From contig CAJNDS010000324.1 in the NCBI GenBank assembly GCA_905221605.1, positions 80,001 to 144,000 of the forward strand: a stretch of 64,000 nucleotides of DNA, given 5' to 3'. Shown here one piece after another: positions 20,838 through 32,400 of the stretch. Origin of the DNA: Symbiodinium natans (taxonomy: Eukaryota; Sar; Dinophyceae; Suessiales; Symbiodiniaceae). The notes under the pieces were generated by a model. It made no database searches. It worked only from the letters and a program-made list of their open reading frames with translations, and was not told where the DNA came from. How positions within the stretch are numbered: position 1 is the first letter of the stretch; the number at the start of each line of letters is the position of its first letter. The position numbers were made by a program, and so were the translations under genes.

Positions 20838-21327
20838 TCACAGATTCTCAGCAGATGGGACCAACACCAGGTACACTTGCAAGTCTCCTGCTAACTCTAG
20901 CGCTGCTGCCTTCCGCAAAAGCCTGTTGAGCTGGGTGGAGGACCTGCCCTTTGCTGCTGCTCCCAGCCAGACTGCGCTGTCCACAAGCACAACTAGCCTT
21001 GAGCAATGCCGACGTCGAGACCGCAGCACCCAGCGCAACCAAATGAGAAAAGCTTCACCCTCAAGCACGTTGATGTGAGCACCTTTGCGAGCTTTAATGC
21101 TGAAGATGTCCACAAAGTCGCTCAAGCTAATGTCCAGGTGGTGTGCCTCCCCGAGGCGTTTGGCCTGCGCACCGGTCACAGTCCCACCATCCAAGACCAC
21201 ATAATCGCCTTGCTTCTCAGCCACCCTAGCAAGACGACGAACCATTTGGATGGGAAGCTGAGCCACGCTCGCTCCGAAACCATGTGTTGTGCTTGCGTCA
21301 GTGGCTGACAACAACGGCAAGAATGGT
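20838..21327 (-). pseudogene. Outer element RNase H domain, 3' fragment of the split RT-RH gene
   Basis: The frame contains LLSATDASTTHGFGA (first Asp of RNase H), NVLEGEAFLIWLRW (Glu), LVVLVDSAVW (Asp) and VPSAENL. A TGA then stops it, and the same frame continues DWPSRGV, the usual end of RNase H in YR elements. A single in-frame TGA therefore replaces one residue just before the conserved PSR. The 5' half of this gene lies at 42152-43849; the 20.8-kb inner element separates them. The two halves are in the same frame when the inner element is removed. The gene is broken twice, by insertion and by the stop. The upstream residues of the open frame (to 21389) come from the inner element's repeat. 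Confidence 0.8.
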
Positions 21328-21547
21328 TTACCGCTTGTGCCAAATTCGGTTTGAACCCAAAAGCCAAGATCCCAAACACGGAGAGGCAAAACTCAGAACG
21401 AGCACTGCATGTCCCTCTTCTTCTTTTCATCAGTGGGCGAATCAAAGATCGCATTCTATCATGTGCCGGTGCACACAGCGCGGTGCACATACATTGCACA
21501 TGCGTCTCACCATACACAAACGAACCTCAAGAACCTCAAGCCCCCTT
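21328..21547 (-). repeat. Inner element, split direct repeat B2
   Basis: Matches 21865-22075 apart from an extra AACCTCAAG duplication near 21532-21540. Confidence 0.92.
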
Positions 21548-21660
21548 TAAGGGCGAGGCAGCTGTACACGCAATACCAATGGGAGTGCCGATGGCACGCA
21601 GGGAGTTGCAGCCGCCGCGGCGGGCCCTGCTACTGCGATGCCCTGGGTGGGCTGGGCGGG
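21548..21660. other. Inner element spacer between B2 and A2
   Basis: 113 bp, GC-rich in the middle, with no match elsewhere in the window. YR elements with split repeats often have such a spacer. Confidence 0.6.
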
Positions 21661-21866
21661 TCAAAATTTTTGGCACTGAGCTGCAGAGCCAGTGCTGCAC
21701 ACACATCTTCCTGCATATGCAATTGCAAATCGTCGTTGGCATTACCAAGCGTGACAAGCATCAGAAACTTTTGGGCTTCAAACCAAGACCAAACGGCACA
21801 CCGTTTTTCTTAGAGACAATTTGGCAGCAATCGATAAAACACCATTCGCTCGCGAACAGTAAGCTT
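21661..21866 (-). repeat. Inner element, split direct repeat A2
   Basis: 206 bp, identical by eye to 41946-42151. Confidence 0.95.
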
Positions 21867-22075
21867 ACCGCTTGTGCCAAATTCGGTTTGAACCCAAAAG
21901 CCAAGATCCCAAACACGGAGAGGCAAAACTCAGAACGAGCACTGCATGTCCCTCTTCTTCTTTTCATCAGTGGGCGAATCAAAGATCGCATTCTATCATG
22001 TGCCGGTGCACACAGCGCGGTGCACATACATTGCACATGCGTCTCACCATACACAAACGAACCTCAAGCCCCCTT
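21865..22075 (-). repeat. Inner element, split direct repeat B1
   Basis: Overlaps A2 by the two bases TT at 21865-21866. It includes the stop codon region of the interrupted pol gene. Confidence 0.92.
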
Positions 22076-22187
22076 ATTAGCCGACAGTCCCAAGCATATG
22101 GCATCCAGGTGCTCCGACACATCGGAACACGGGACACTGATGCCACCCCACAACAGGTGCTTGGACACCAGCCTCGACGGGAGATCC
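22064..22187 (-). pseudogene. 3' end of inner pol, cut off by the LINE
   Basis: Reads on minus from the target duplication as DLPSRLVSKHLLWGG and about 25 further residues to a TGA at 22066-22064. This supplies the DLPSR end expected for the RNase H domain of the pol frame that stops early inside the LINE at about 33907. It is about 40 codons long. Confidence 0.85.
22174..22187. repeat. LINE target-site duplication, 3' side
   Basis: TCGACGGGAGATCC, identical to 33933-33946. On the minus strand it directly follows a short A tail (GAAAAA). Confidence 0.88.
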
Positions 22188-22298
22188 TTTTTCATTCTAA
22201 CGCGTTCACTGAGTCAGTGATTCGGCGGGCGCAACACACACAGTTGGTGTGGCCATTATGGCGCGCCGGACACCTACCGCCGTCCATGGCGGCGCGGA

Positions 22299-23465
22299 CT
22301 ATTGCCGCGAAAAGAAAAGTATGTACCAGTTGCGATTTATATGCTGTACATCCCTAGCCGTGGCGTTGAATGGCGTCCTACCATCATCTACCATCTGTAG
22401 GGCCGAAGTTGCGGCTCCTTTGTCAAAGGCCTCAGCAATCGCCTCCACCTCAGAAGAAGAACTGCTCTGTGGTTTGAGACAGAAGCATCTATAGTGCCCA
22501 GTGTGTGGGGTGTCCCCTGTGTGTACAACTCCAGAGATGAGCCGGTATTCGCTCGTGCTGAGTTGTTGGGTATTTCCGTCTTTGAAAAAGGGAACTCTGA
22601 TGACTGGATTGACGGTGACCGGGCTGCGGACCTTCTTAATACGACCACCCTTTTCCTGAAATCGTAGAAGCTGTATACTGAGTATCACGGGAACGTCAGC
22701 CAGTGCGGTCACATATTCCTCGTTGCGAGGTCCCGGCTGTACGCTCCAGGAGTTCAGCGCCAGCTGTGTCGTGGTCTGACCTGTGCATGGCAGAGGGATC
22801 AGAGGCACCGCCGTGTTCCAAGCCCGGACTGTGGCCGGCTCCCGTTCACTAACTCCGGAAACCCTGGACTCCCAGCTGCCCAGCAAGATCCTAGGGACCC
22901 CGTCCTTTGTTAGATGTTGCAGAAGTTCTGCAGCATCATGCTGCTGGTGGAGGTCACGCCAGCCTTGCAGAAGCTGCATGCAGTCCTTTCTCCTGCTTAG
23001 TTGCTGGGGCTTGACACATTTGGTCAGCGCATTAAGCATGGGGCGTAGACATCCAAAGCCCGCTTTGTCCGGCGGCCTGACTTGACCAAACAGGTGCAGC
23101 AGTGCTTGGATCATGGAGTTGAGGTAGCAAAGGTTGGATGGGTTTTCAAGCACACAATGCTGATGTTGCATAGGGCATGGTGCATCAGTGACTTTTTCCC
23201 CCTGGCCCTCTGCTTTCTCCTGGCTATGGGATTTAGCGTCCGCCCCCTGTGCTGGCTGACCTGTCCCCTTCAGCCATTCCCCTATGCTCCGTGATCTCCT
23301 TGAACCAGGACCACTGTCGCTAGGCTTGGTGGGGATGTTGGGGCCGTGAGGCGGCTTCCCGGGGTAAATATTCTTTGCAAGATCACGGTGCAACACACCC
23401 TCAGGCAGACACTCCAAACCCAACTTGCCCTTACTAGTCAAAATACTTTGGCAAGAAGGCTTCAT
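22299..23465 (-). CDS. LINE-encoded ubiquitin-specific protease (USP/C19)
   Basis: 388 residues from an ATG at 23465-23463 that overlaps the TGA of the preceding frame (ATGA). The Cys box NPSNLCYLNSMIQAL (about 23150-23090) matches the USP consensus NxGNTCYxNS with the catalytic Cys. The His box VVHTGDTPHTGHYRCF (about 22530-22485) carries GHY with the catalytic His. VDDGRTPF follows, where USPs have their DD motif, and the end NWYILFFSRQ matches the usual C-terminal strand. About 285 residues of catalytic domain is near the lower limit for the family. USPs remove ubiquitin from proteins; how this would serve a LINE is unknown. It might protect the element's proteins or RNP from proteasomal turnover (inference). 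All core residues are present. Confidence 0.85.
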   Translation of the reverse strand: MKPSCQSILTSKGKLGLECLPEGVLHRDLAKNIYPGKPPHGPNIPTKPSDSGPGSRRSRSIGEWLKGTGQPAQGADAKSHSQEKAEGQGEKVTDAPCPMQHQHCVLENPSNLCYLNSMIQALLHLFGQVRPPDKAGFGCLRPMLNALTKCVKPQQLSRRKDCMQLLQGWRDLHQQHDAAELLQHLTKDGVPRILLGSWESRVSGVSEREPATVRAWNTAVPLIPLPCTGQTTTQLALNSWSVQPGPRNEEYVTALADVPVILSIQLLRFQEKGGRIKKVRSPVTVNPVIRVPFFKDGNTQQLSTSEYRLISGVVHTGDTPHTGHYRCFCLKPQSSSSSEVEAIAEAFDKGAATSALQMVDDGRTPFNATARDVQHINRNWYILFFSRQ

Positions 23466-26400
23466 TGCCGTCTTGTCGCGTCGATGGCCCGCTGTAGGTC
23501 CTCTGGAAGTGGCTTGTGGCTTCTTTCCGGGCGGATCCTGGCTCCTATGAGCGCGGTGGCCGCTGTCTCCGTGAGAGCATGGAGTGCCTTGTTGATGTTG
23601 GGCCGTGCATCGGCGTCCAGGGAGACTGTCAGCACGAACGTCGTGGCTCCTGGCCTGTCCTCCTTTACTCCGCCTAGAGCATGGAAGCGCTGGATGACGT
23701 TGGGCTTGACGGCCTCTCGCATCAGCAGTTGAACTGCCTCCTTTGCATCCTGATGAGAGAGCAGGTTGCCCTCTCTGGGCTCCTGGAGTTTCTTGTCCGG
23801 ATTCCATCTCGTGTACGACCACGCCATTGGTTCTGCTACGAGCATCTTCCTCTGAATGAGTGGCGCCTGTGCCGCCTTGTCTCCCTCCATCTTCGCAAGC
23901 CGAGCTTGCAGCTCCAGCAGGAGCGATCCCAGGAGAGCCTGGCGAAGGCTGCAGGTGCACTTGTTCTGCTCTCGGCTCTCCTTCCAGGTGGCCGTGGTCT
24001 TGACCAGCTGAGGTATGATGCCCATCGCTCCAGAGTCCATCCAGAGGACCCAACTTCTGTCGGCCTCCAGCAGTTGCAGCGCCATGGCGTGCTGGCTGAC
24101 ATACTTGGTTAGAACTTGCACTTGCTTTGCCAGCTGCTGGTTTGGGGCCGGGATCGGCTCCCTTTTTGCTTTGCCTGGGCCTTTGCCCTCCCTGCGACGG
24201 AATTTCCGCCCCTCGCCGTTCTCCTCCTCGGTCGGCCTGTCCCTCATTATGAGTTCCATCGGGCTGTGCTGCCCCCACATGTTCGCCACTTCCTGCAGTG
24301 CCTGGTCGTCCATGGCGCGACAGAAATGCGATTTGCAAGAGTGGCAGGCACTTTTGAGCGTGAACCCTCGGGGTTTTGTGGTAGGTTACTCCGCAATGCC
24401 GGCATGGTCTAGCTAGCGGTAAACCGTGTACCAGCTCTGCAAATCCCTCAGCTCGCTTCCAGGCCTCCTTGTGCTGGTTGGCACAGTGTCGCCTCCAGTC
24501 CTGTTGATTCGTCAATCGCTGAAGGCAAAGTCCACAGTGCCGTGTCAGCATGTCAATGACCTCGCTGTCTCCTGCCTCCATTTTGCCCTGCCTGTGCACG
24601 TCGGGGTTGAGTTGCCTGGCAAGGAACTCATCAGTGATGCAAGTTCTCACATCCCTGGCGACGGGGGCCGTGTCCGGCGCCCCAACCTTATGCCATGCTG
24701 TGGCTAAGGCTGTTTGGAAAATAACCGTGCAGCTCCGAGTGTGCCTGTCGGGTTGGTACACCATGACCTCACAAAGGTCGCAGACACTGTCACGGGTGAG
24801 GTGAGATTTATACATCGCACACTCAGTGTCCAGGTTGCCAATACTTGCATGCCATATGTGTGAGTGCATTCTCTTGATGTGCTCCTTAACCGAGCCTCCC
24901 TTAGCGATCCACTGTCCACAGAAGCCACAGTGCTGGATGAGACTCCTAGCGTGATCTCTGACGATCTGCAGCTTAGAGTCCGACTGCAGTAGTTGCTTCG
25001 CCACTTCAGGTCTACGCAACAACGGGATCGTCGGCTCCTTCTGGGCAGGCTGTACCGGTTGTTGCCGAGCGATTGTGCTCGAGGGATGGGTGTCTTCATG
25101 TATGCGTGGGTCCCTGTCTGATTGACCCCTAGGGGGGGTAGTGATGTCCTGCTGTTCGGCCTCCCGAGTGGGGCCGGGTGGCATCTGCCAGCCACAAACG
25201 TTGTTGAGGATGTGATTCCTCAGCGCGTCCCATGAACCCGTCTTAAGACCACAATGAATGCACTGTGGCATGCCACCAGCAGAGTGATCCTGTTGTTGAT
25301 ACATGTCATCATCATGCCGGCGCGAGCTCACATACACCTTGTGGACCCTTCCCCTGTGCTGTCTCATTGTTTTGTTTGATGGGAAGTACACTCCGCAGAC
25401 TGGGCAGGCCACCGGCTGCGATTGTTGCGCGGGCACCGGGATCAGCCTGGAGTCGGGCTCCGCATCGATGTTTTCTGTGTGGAAGATGAGGTATTGCTGT
25501 AGCATACTTTCCCAATACTGGAGAGTTTGTGGTTGGTTGATGATGCTCGCGTCTGCGACCCGAAGCTTATCAAGTTTATGCCGAATCCGTTGCACAGTGG
25601 CATCTATAGGATCCTGAACCCCTAATCTTTGCCGAAGTTGCTTGTTAGTCTCATGCGAGATGTGGGCAGGTGAGTCCGCAACGGCTCTTAGTTGACGATA
25701 GAACCAACCCCTGAGGAGTGCCACCGCCTTGGCAGAGGGCGCGAAAGCAATGAGGCCAAATGTAGCACTCGATGCAGCACAGGCCTGCCAGATGCGTACT
25801 CTATGCGCTAGGCCGAAGACTTTCCTGGACCTGGTCGCCTTTTTGATTTTGCCAGTTCTCTTGTTAGCTTCAGCAATACGGTAGCCTACCACTTTGTGCG
25901 CTTCCGTTTGGAGGGAAAGGTGCGTCCCTAGGTATGTAGTGTAGCAGGCAATGGGGATTAGCGCCTCGCTCCCATCAGGGTGTCGCGCCCGCCACCATTT
26001 TTTCCCGTCCTTATACACTACATAGTCCTTGAGCGCACGTCTGGCCCCAGGTCCGCAAACTTTCAGGAGCAGGACTGTTTTGGTAAGGTTAACCAAAAGC
26101 CCCATGTCCTGCATGACCCCCAGAAGTTTGTTAATGAAACTGCTAAGTTGGGCAATGTCCGTGGAGTTTTCAATGAGCCATTGCACTAAGGTATCGTCGG
26201 CAAAAGTGGTTGCTTGTCTGTGGGGGCCTGAGAGGGCATCCCCCAGCCGCTCCAGCAAAAGGGTCGATATTGCCACCCAAAGCATGGGGGCGATCTTACA
26301 TCCTTGGCGGATGCCTCGCGTTGTACCCACTGTGCTTTGTTCCTGATCACTGATGATGTGATACCGTGATGTGTCTAGGAGGGAGATAATCTCGGCCGTC

Positions 26401-29400
26401 ATGCTTTCTCCCGCACCAAGGTCTTTTAGCGACTGGGCTAGTGCTTGACGGTTAACTCTGTCAAATGCCTGTTTGAGGTCAAGGCTGAGGATGGCTCCCC
26501 CGACGCAGAGTTTTGTGTTGTCCGGATTTTCCTCCCTGTCCCTTTGGGCGAATTTGCTGCTGTTTCCTCGTCCGTAACACCTTTTGAAGTTGTCAATCCA
26601 CACCTGCACTCTAGCCAAAGCATCGTACAAATCCCTCCCCGGCTGATAGGCAAACTGCGGCACCCTGCGCAGCTGGGGCCGAATCAGCTCATAGAGTCTG
26701 ATTTTGAGAAGCCCTGCAAGGGCTTTGGCATCAGGAGACATGAGGCCTATTGGCCTGAGCGATGAGGGCTCGCATGGGTCTTTGCCCGGCTTTGGGAGCC
26801 AGACTATCCACGCGTCGGTCCACTGAAGAGGGAGTGTGATCCCTGGTTGGTGAGAATGCTGGTCAAAAGCCATCTTCAGCAGCCTCGCAACCTGTGGGGC
26901 CGCTAATCGCCAAGCAGAAGCAGGAGCTACTCCTGGAGGGACGGCTTTCCCAATCTTGATGGACTTCAGCTGCGATTCAATTTCCTCAACCGTGAAAACT
27001 AAGTTAAGACCTTGCTCCTCCCTAGCCGGCTGCTCTGTGTCCGGAGCGAAAAGGTCTTCGCTATAGCTCACCAGGGCTTCGTGCTCCTGTTGGAGAGTGA
27101 GGAGTCGGCCGCTTGGGTCCTTAATCATGACCCGTTGTCTAGGTTGCCAGGGTGCTAATCTCCGAACAACCTGATACACGGTTCGTTGGTCCCCGTTATC
27201 AGCTGCCTGCTCAGCCTTTTGGAGTAGTTGGAGGATGTCTTCGCGCTTCTTTTCTTTGCATTGTTTCTCAGCAATTTTGACTTGCTTCCGCAGGGCAACC
27301 GTAGCTTTCCATCCCCGAAAGAGTCTGGATAGGAAGTACCACCAGGGGTTGTTTTCCAGGTTTTCCCTTTCCGGCTCCCTTGGGGGCCGTACGGTGACGT
27401 ACTCGGCCTCCCTTCGCTTCTGCCATAAGTGCTGCACAATGGGGTTGGGTGGAGGGTTGGGTTTCCTCTCCAATGGGTAGTGGTTCTGGCAGGTGTCAAG
27501 AAGGGTGGAGTTGATGTTGGCTGGGGTGGGGTCCGTGAGGGCATTGAGGGCTGTCGCAAGGGCAAGTTGCAGGGTATGTGCCCCCTCCTCCCGATTACGT
27601 ATCTCGTGATCCAGTTTGTGCCTGTCCAGCTGGGGGTTCGTGGATCTTTTGGGGAGCATGTGATGGTTCATGAGACGGATGGTTGTGTGAAGCGCCAGGT
27701 GACCGACGTGCCGTCTCCAGTTGCCAATTGGTGGGGCTGTCACTTTGACATTCTTGGCTTCCCAATCAGCAGATATGGCTCTGGTCAGGATGAAGTCGAT
27801 TTGGCTCTTTCCCGCCCCCCGCCCCCCCGTTAAATTGTACTGGGTAGGCGTGGCTGGACCGCGCCATGTGTTAAGGGCAACCAGACCGAGATTATCCAGG
27901 AACGTGTTGAGGTCCCCGGGGTCCAGTGCGTCTGCCCCGACATGGAATGGGGTCTGGCAGGTTGAACGACCGACTAATGGAGCATGTGGAGTGACTTCAG
28001 CCTGGAAATCCCCCACCACAACCACCGTGTTGCGCATGGAGAGGCCCCTAACACAACCACTTAGTTTTTCAAGGAGTTTAGCCCGTTTTTCCCGCAGGAC
28101 TTCGGGGCGTTGTGCAAAATTATGTGGGTGCTGATAGCAATTAACCAATTCGACCCTCCCTTGTGCTGTCGAGATCTGTGTGCGCAGGACTCTACCTGGA
28201 ATCACCTCCTCATGCCGGATGTGTGTTGCTTGGTGTCTCGGATGCACCAAGGTGAGAACACCATCAGCTCTGGCAGCTGTTCCTGAGTGTACCGCAAACC
28301 ATCCTTCCAGTTTGTATGTGGAGCTTGTGCTAAGGTGCGTCTCCTGCAGGCATATGAAGTCGTATTTGGTACTTTGCTGTTTGAGCAGCTCTCGGAGTTC
28401 TTGCCACATGAGGACCGATAGAGCTCCGACGTTCAAGGACAGGACATGAATCCTTGCGATCCCGTGTCTACCTCCCCGCGCGCCTCTTCTCTTATACTGA
28501 TCCAGCGGCACTCTCTGCGCTGCTCGCACCTGAACATCAGGAAGTTGTGACCGCGTGCACCATTTCCCTCGGTACCAAGCCCCTCCCTGCACTCTAGCTG
28601 TGTGAACTGCTCTACGAAGCGCTCTCTTGGATCCCGGTAGGGTGTGCGCATGATCGGCAATGTGATCTGTGGCAGGTGCAGACCGAGCTCCCTGCCCAAG
28701 GCATAGGACGCACAGCAGCCTCAGCGCGCGGCTCCATATAGTACAATGTGGCGCTGTTAGTCGATTGTGTCGTGAGTGTCGCGTAAGAGGTGTCTCTTTG
28801 GCTCGCTGCATGAAGCTGTGTCTCGCCACGCCTAGGAGACATGTGCTAAGCAGGAATGCACATGCACTGTGGAAAAACGGCGTCCTGCCCGGCACATCCA
28901 TTAAACAATTTTGCGGCTCCCACACGGGGCCGAGGCTCATCCCTTCTCTCAGCCTTTTAGTCATTTCCAAGTCGTTCTTCCATTGCCTCCCAGTGCTGGA
29001 GGAGCTTATGGGCTCGCCGTCTTTGGTCTGCCGGTCGTAGTGCCCTGAGGTCATGTAAGAAGGCCTTGCACATCTGATTGGATGTGAGTGCCGGCGCTGC
29101 GGGGGACTCTGATGCCTTCTTCGGCTCCTTGTAATCGTCCAGGTCGATGATCTGGCTGGTGTCCGCTGCTGCACGGAGCACCCATTGCTGGGGTGTCCTC
29201 GGCTCCTTCGTGGGGCCGTCAATCTGCTGCTGGCCATCACCAGAGGCCGTCTTTTCTGTCCGTTGCCTCTTTGAGGCCGGGGGCCCCACTGTCTCATCTT
29301 CCGTTTTGCTCCATTCCAGGAGCTCGGCTGCCCCTCTGGGAAGACGATGTCGGTGGATGGGTTGTGGGACCTCAAGGGCCGCTGGTCGTGATGGCCACCA

Positions 29401-32400
29401 TAGCATAAGCTCCTACTGACTGCTAATTGGCAGCGAAGAGCTGCACTAAAGGCCGATGGTGGTACCTTTACAGGGCAAGGGATGGCTGCCGTCATGGCAC
29501 TTAGCTCATGCACTGCAGCTTGTGTGTTCCTGCTTCCATGGAAGTCCATGCAGCAGATTACGCAACTGAGGTACAACCAGAAACAAATATGCATAAGTTT
29601 TGGTGTCCGGCATAAAGGCGCGCCCCCCGCCATCTTCCCACCTGCGGAAGTGCATGCGTTGGTAGCATGTGTAGGTCCTTCCCCCGTGGGGGGCCCGGGG
29701 GAAACCTTCACCTCACCCTTGCCTTGGAATGTAGTCTTCTTCTTATTGTAGTAGGAAGGGCCGGCGGACTTAGGACCGCCGCGGTGACTGAGGAATTTCT
29801 GGTAAACGTCGTGAATTCGGAGGGGTGTATGGAGGGGTCTGCGTTTGTACTTTCCTTTAGTGCGTCTATGCGTTATCCACTTATTGCCCGGCTTAGGTTC
29901 GTTCCTATATCGGATCAGTAGTGAAAACGCAGTGCACCACCCCAGCAAAATCCCCCTAGGCCAATCCTCCTTAGATCTCCTAGATTCAGTCGACCACTGA
30001 TCGTCTTCCACTGAGGGGTTGGCAGATCCGGCTCCCCAGCAGGGCCGTGCATGTAGGATAACTGCCTGCGGGCGGTTGACATGCTCCGGGGGCACTGATG
30101 TGGGGATAGGCTGGGATTTGGCTAAGAGGGTGTGCATGTGGTGGCTTACACGCATGTGAGTTGTCGGATAGTGCCTTTTCTGTGCAGCATATCTGATCTG
30201 CTGATCGTTGCTATTCTGGGACCTGGTGTTATTCCTGGGCTGTCCAACTCCTAGACCTGCGCCCTGATTTTCACCAGCCACGAAGGAATCGATCACCTTT
30301 TCGGCACTCCCTGTGGGGGCCGTCGGAGAGGAGAAATGAGGTGTGCCTCCCATGTCGGTCGGCAGGTCCCGGCTCATGATTAGGCGTATGTGGGAGGAGC
30401 CCTGGATGTCGCACCATTGATAGCGCTGTCTGTCCCTGACATCAACAATCCAGCGGATGTCCCCTAAACTGATGCCATGTGCCTGCAGAAGAGGGCTGCA
30501 GGCTAGCTCGATGGCCGAGGCAAAGCCGTCTTGTCTGACCTGCACCCCATAGCGATGACCCGGTTCTCGCAAGATCTCAGTGAGGACACCGTTAATGTCA
30601 TCACGTCGTGTAGGACAGTCTGGTGTTGCATCCGTCCTGGAGGTGATTGTCGGGTCTCGGGCTGATCTGCGGGCCGGGGTACGGCTCCTGTCCTGCGCGC
30701 TGCCCTTGTCGTGGTCCTGTTCATGGTCCTGAGGCTCGGTGACTGCAGTGCTGGAGGATGAGGCCGGCTGGGCACGCTGGGCCGAAGGAGTGGGAGCGCT
30801 GACGGAATTCACATCCAGGAGTGTCCACGGCCACCCCTCTGGTGTGTCGCGTTCCCGGGTTCCCTCATCCGGAACCCTCTGTGCTGGGGCGTCCCGCTGA
30901 GTGGTGCCGGCTGATCGGCTCCCGCGGCTGCCTGCGCCAGCCTCCCTGGTCTCTCTTTGTTCCCGTTGTTCCCGACGTCTGGCTAGCTCAGTGCGTGTCC
31001 GTCTCCTCTCACCATTGGGCCGAACCCGTGCCCGAGGGTGTCTGCGCGGGCTGCGCGGGCTGTTTGCCATCTTGAGCCTAATCCTTGCATTATCCCTGCT
31101 TCGGGCTGACGGGGCCGAGGGTGAAACGACTGTTCTGGTGTCGTGTCGCCTCTTCCTGTTCCCAACGGGTCTAGGGGCCTCTTTATGCAACCTTCTATGG
31201 TCAATTGATTGCCTAAGTGAGATGGGCGCTGACAACGTACGACAGGGTACACTCGGTCTTGTGTGGTGCTTGTGTCCTAGAGGTCTCCACTCAAGGGTTC
31301 GCGCCTGCGAGCCCGAAGATGTCCAGGCAGTGTCTGCACAAATTGGATGTAGCTCGGAGGCAGCTTTGACCTGGGTGCAAGATCGCACTGTGGGAATGCA
31401 AGTGTCTTGCAATGGGCACGTTGGGTGGGTGATCCATGTGTCACACAGTCCATGCAGTGCAGGCACTCTCGACATGTATTGAACAGCTGGCATTGACTCC
31501 ATTGCGTTGCACAATCGGCTCGCCTCTAGGGGGCCGTCAATGCAGTCAGGCCTATACAGGTATGGCATGAGCGCCTGAAAAAACTCTGGCCAATGCGTCT
31601 TCCACTGCAGCTGGAGATACAGTGCTCGGGGCAAATTTTGCAGCCCATCGTGCAAGTGGCTGGCGAGGCGGGAAACGCCGGCAAGGATGTCTAGCTCAGC
31701 CTGACCCTGTGTCGTCCATAGGGAGTGCATCCAGGATTCAACGAGATCTCCTCCTGTTTGCCAGCTCTGCACCTGTCCGAGCTTGTCATGCGTCAGCAGG
31801 GCACCAACCAGTGACCATATCCAACGACCGACGTTATCCGTGAGGAGCGGGCTGTCGATGTGCTGGCCCCGGATGTCGTAGGCTTCACCCTGCTGAGCTT
31901 TGTGGTATAGGTCGTGCCTGAACTTGTAGTGTCCCTGCATCTGGAAGGCCGTGAGGCTCGCCCCCGGGTTGCTAGGCAAGAGCTCGCCCAGAAGCTGCTT
32001 TGCTTTGCCCAGGTGTAGCCTTGCCGCAGCATTTAGTCCCTGGTGCGGCGGCACCCTCTCGGGGCCGATTGTTTGGGCCCTCCTGACCGCACCACGTGCG
32101 TCGCCTCCTCTTCGTGCACCACAGACCTCACCGCTTGTCTCTTCAATCGGATGCTCATCCGCCTTCATTGCGACGCTCTGCAGCGGCAGCCCCTGAGGTG
32201 TGTAGTTGCCAGGTGCGGCCTTTCCTGGCCTCTCGTTGTCGCTCGTCTGTGTGGCCTGGTCACACGTGACCGGGCCACACTGTACAGCGGCATGCTGCAC
32301 AGCGGCATGCTCTTTTGCTGGGATTAACTCCTCCTCGTCCGTTGTTGTCTCCGATGCCACCGGGTCAGCTGTCGGGGTCCGTACCTCGTTCATCATGTCA

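Noticed and set aside
21351-22357. Plus-strand frames of 289 and 161 codons
   Set aside because: They lie in the terminal repeats and 3' ends of the minus-strand retroelements and repeat the same peptide because the DNA is duplicated.
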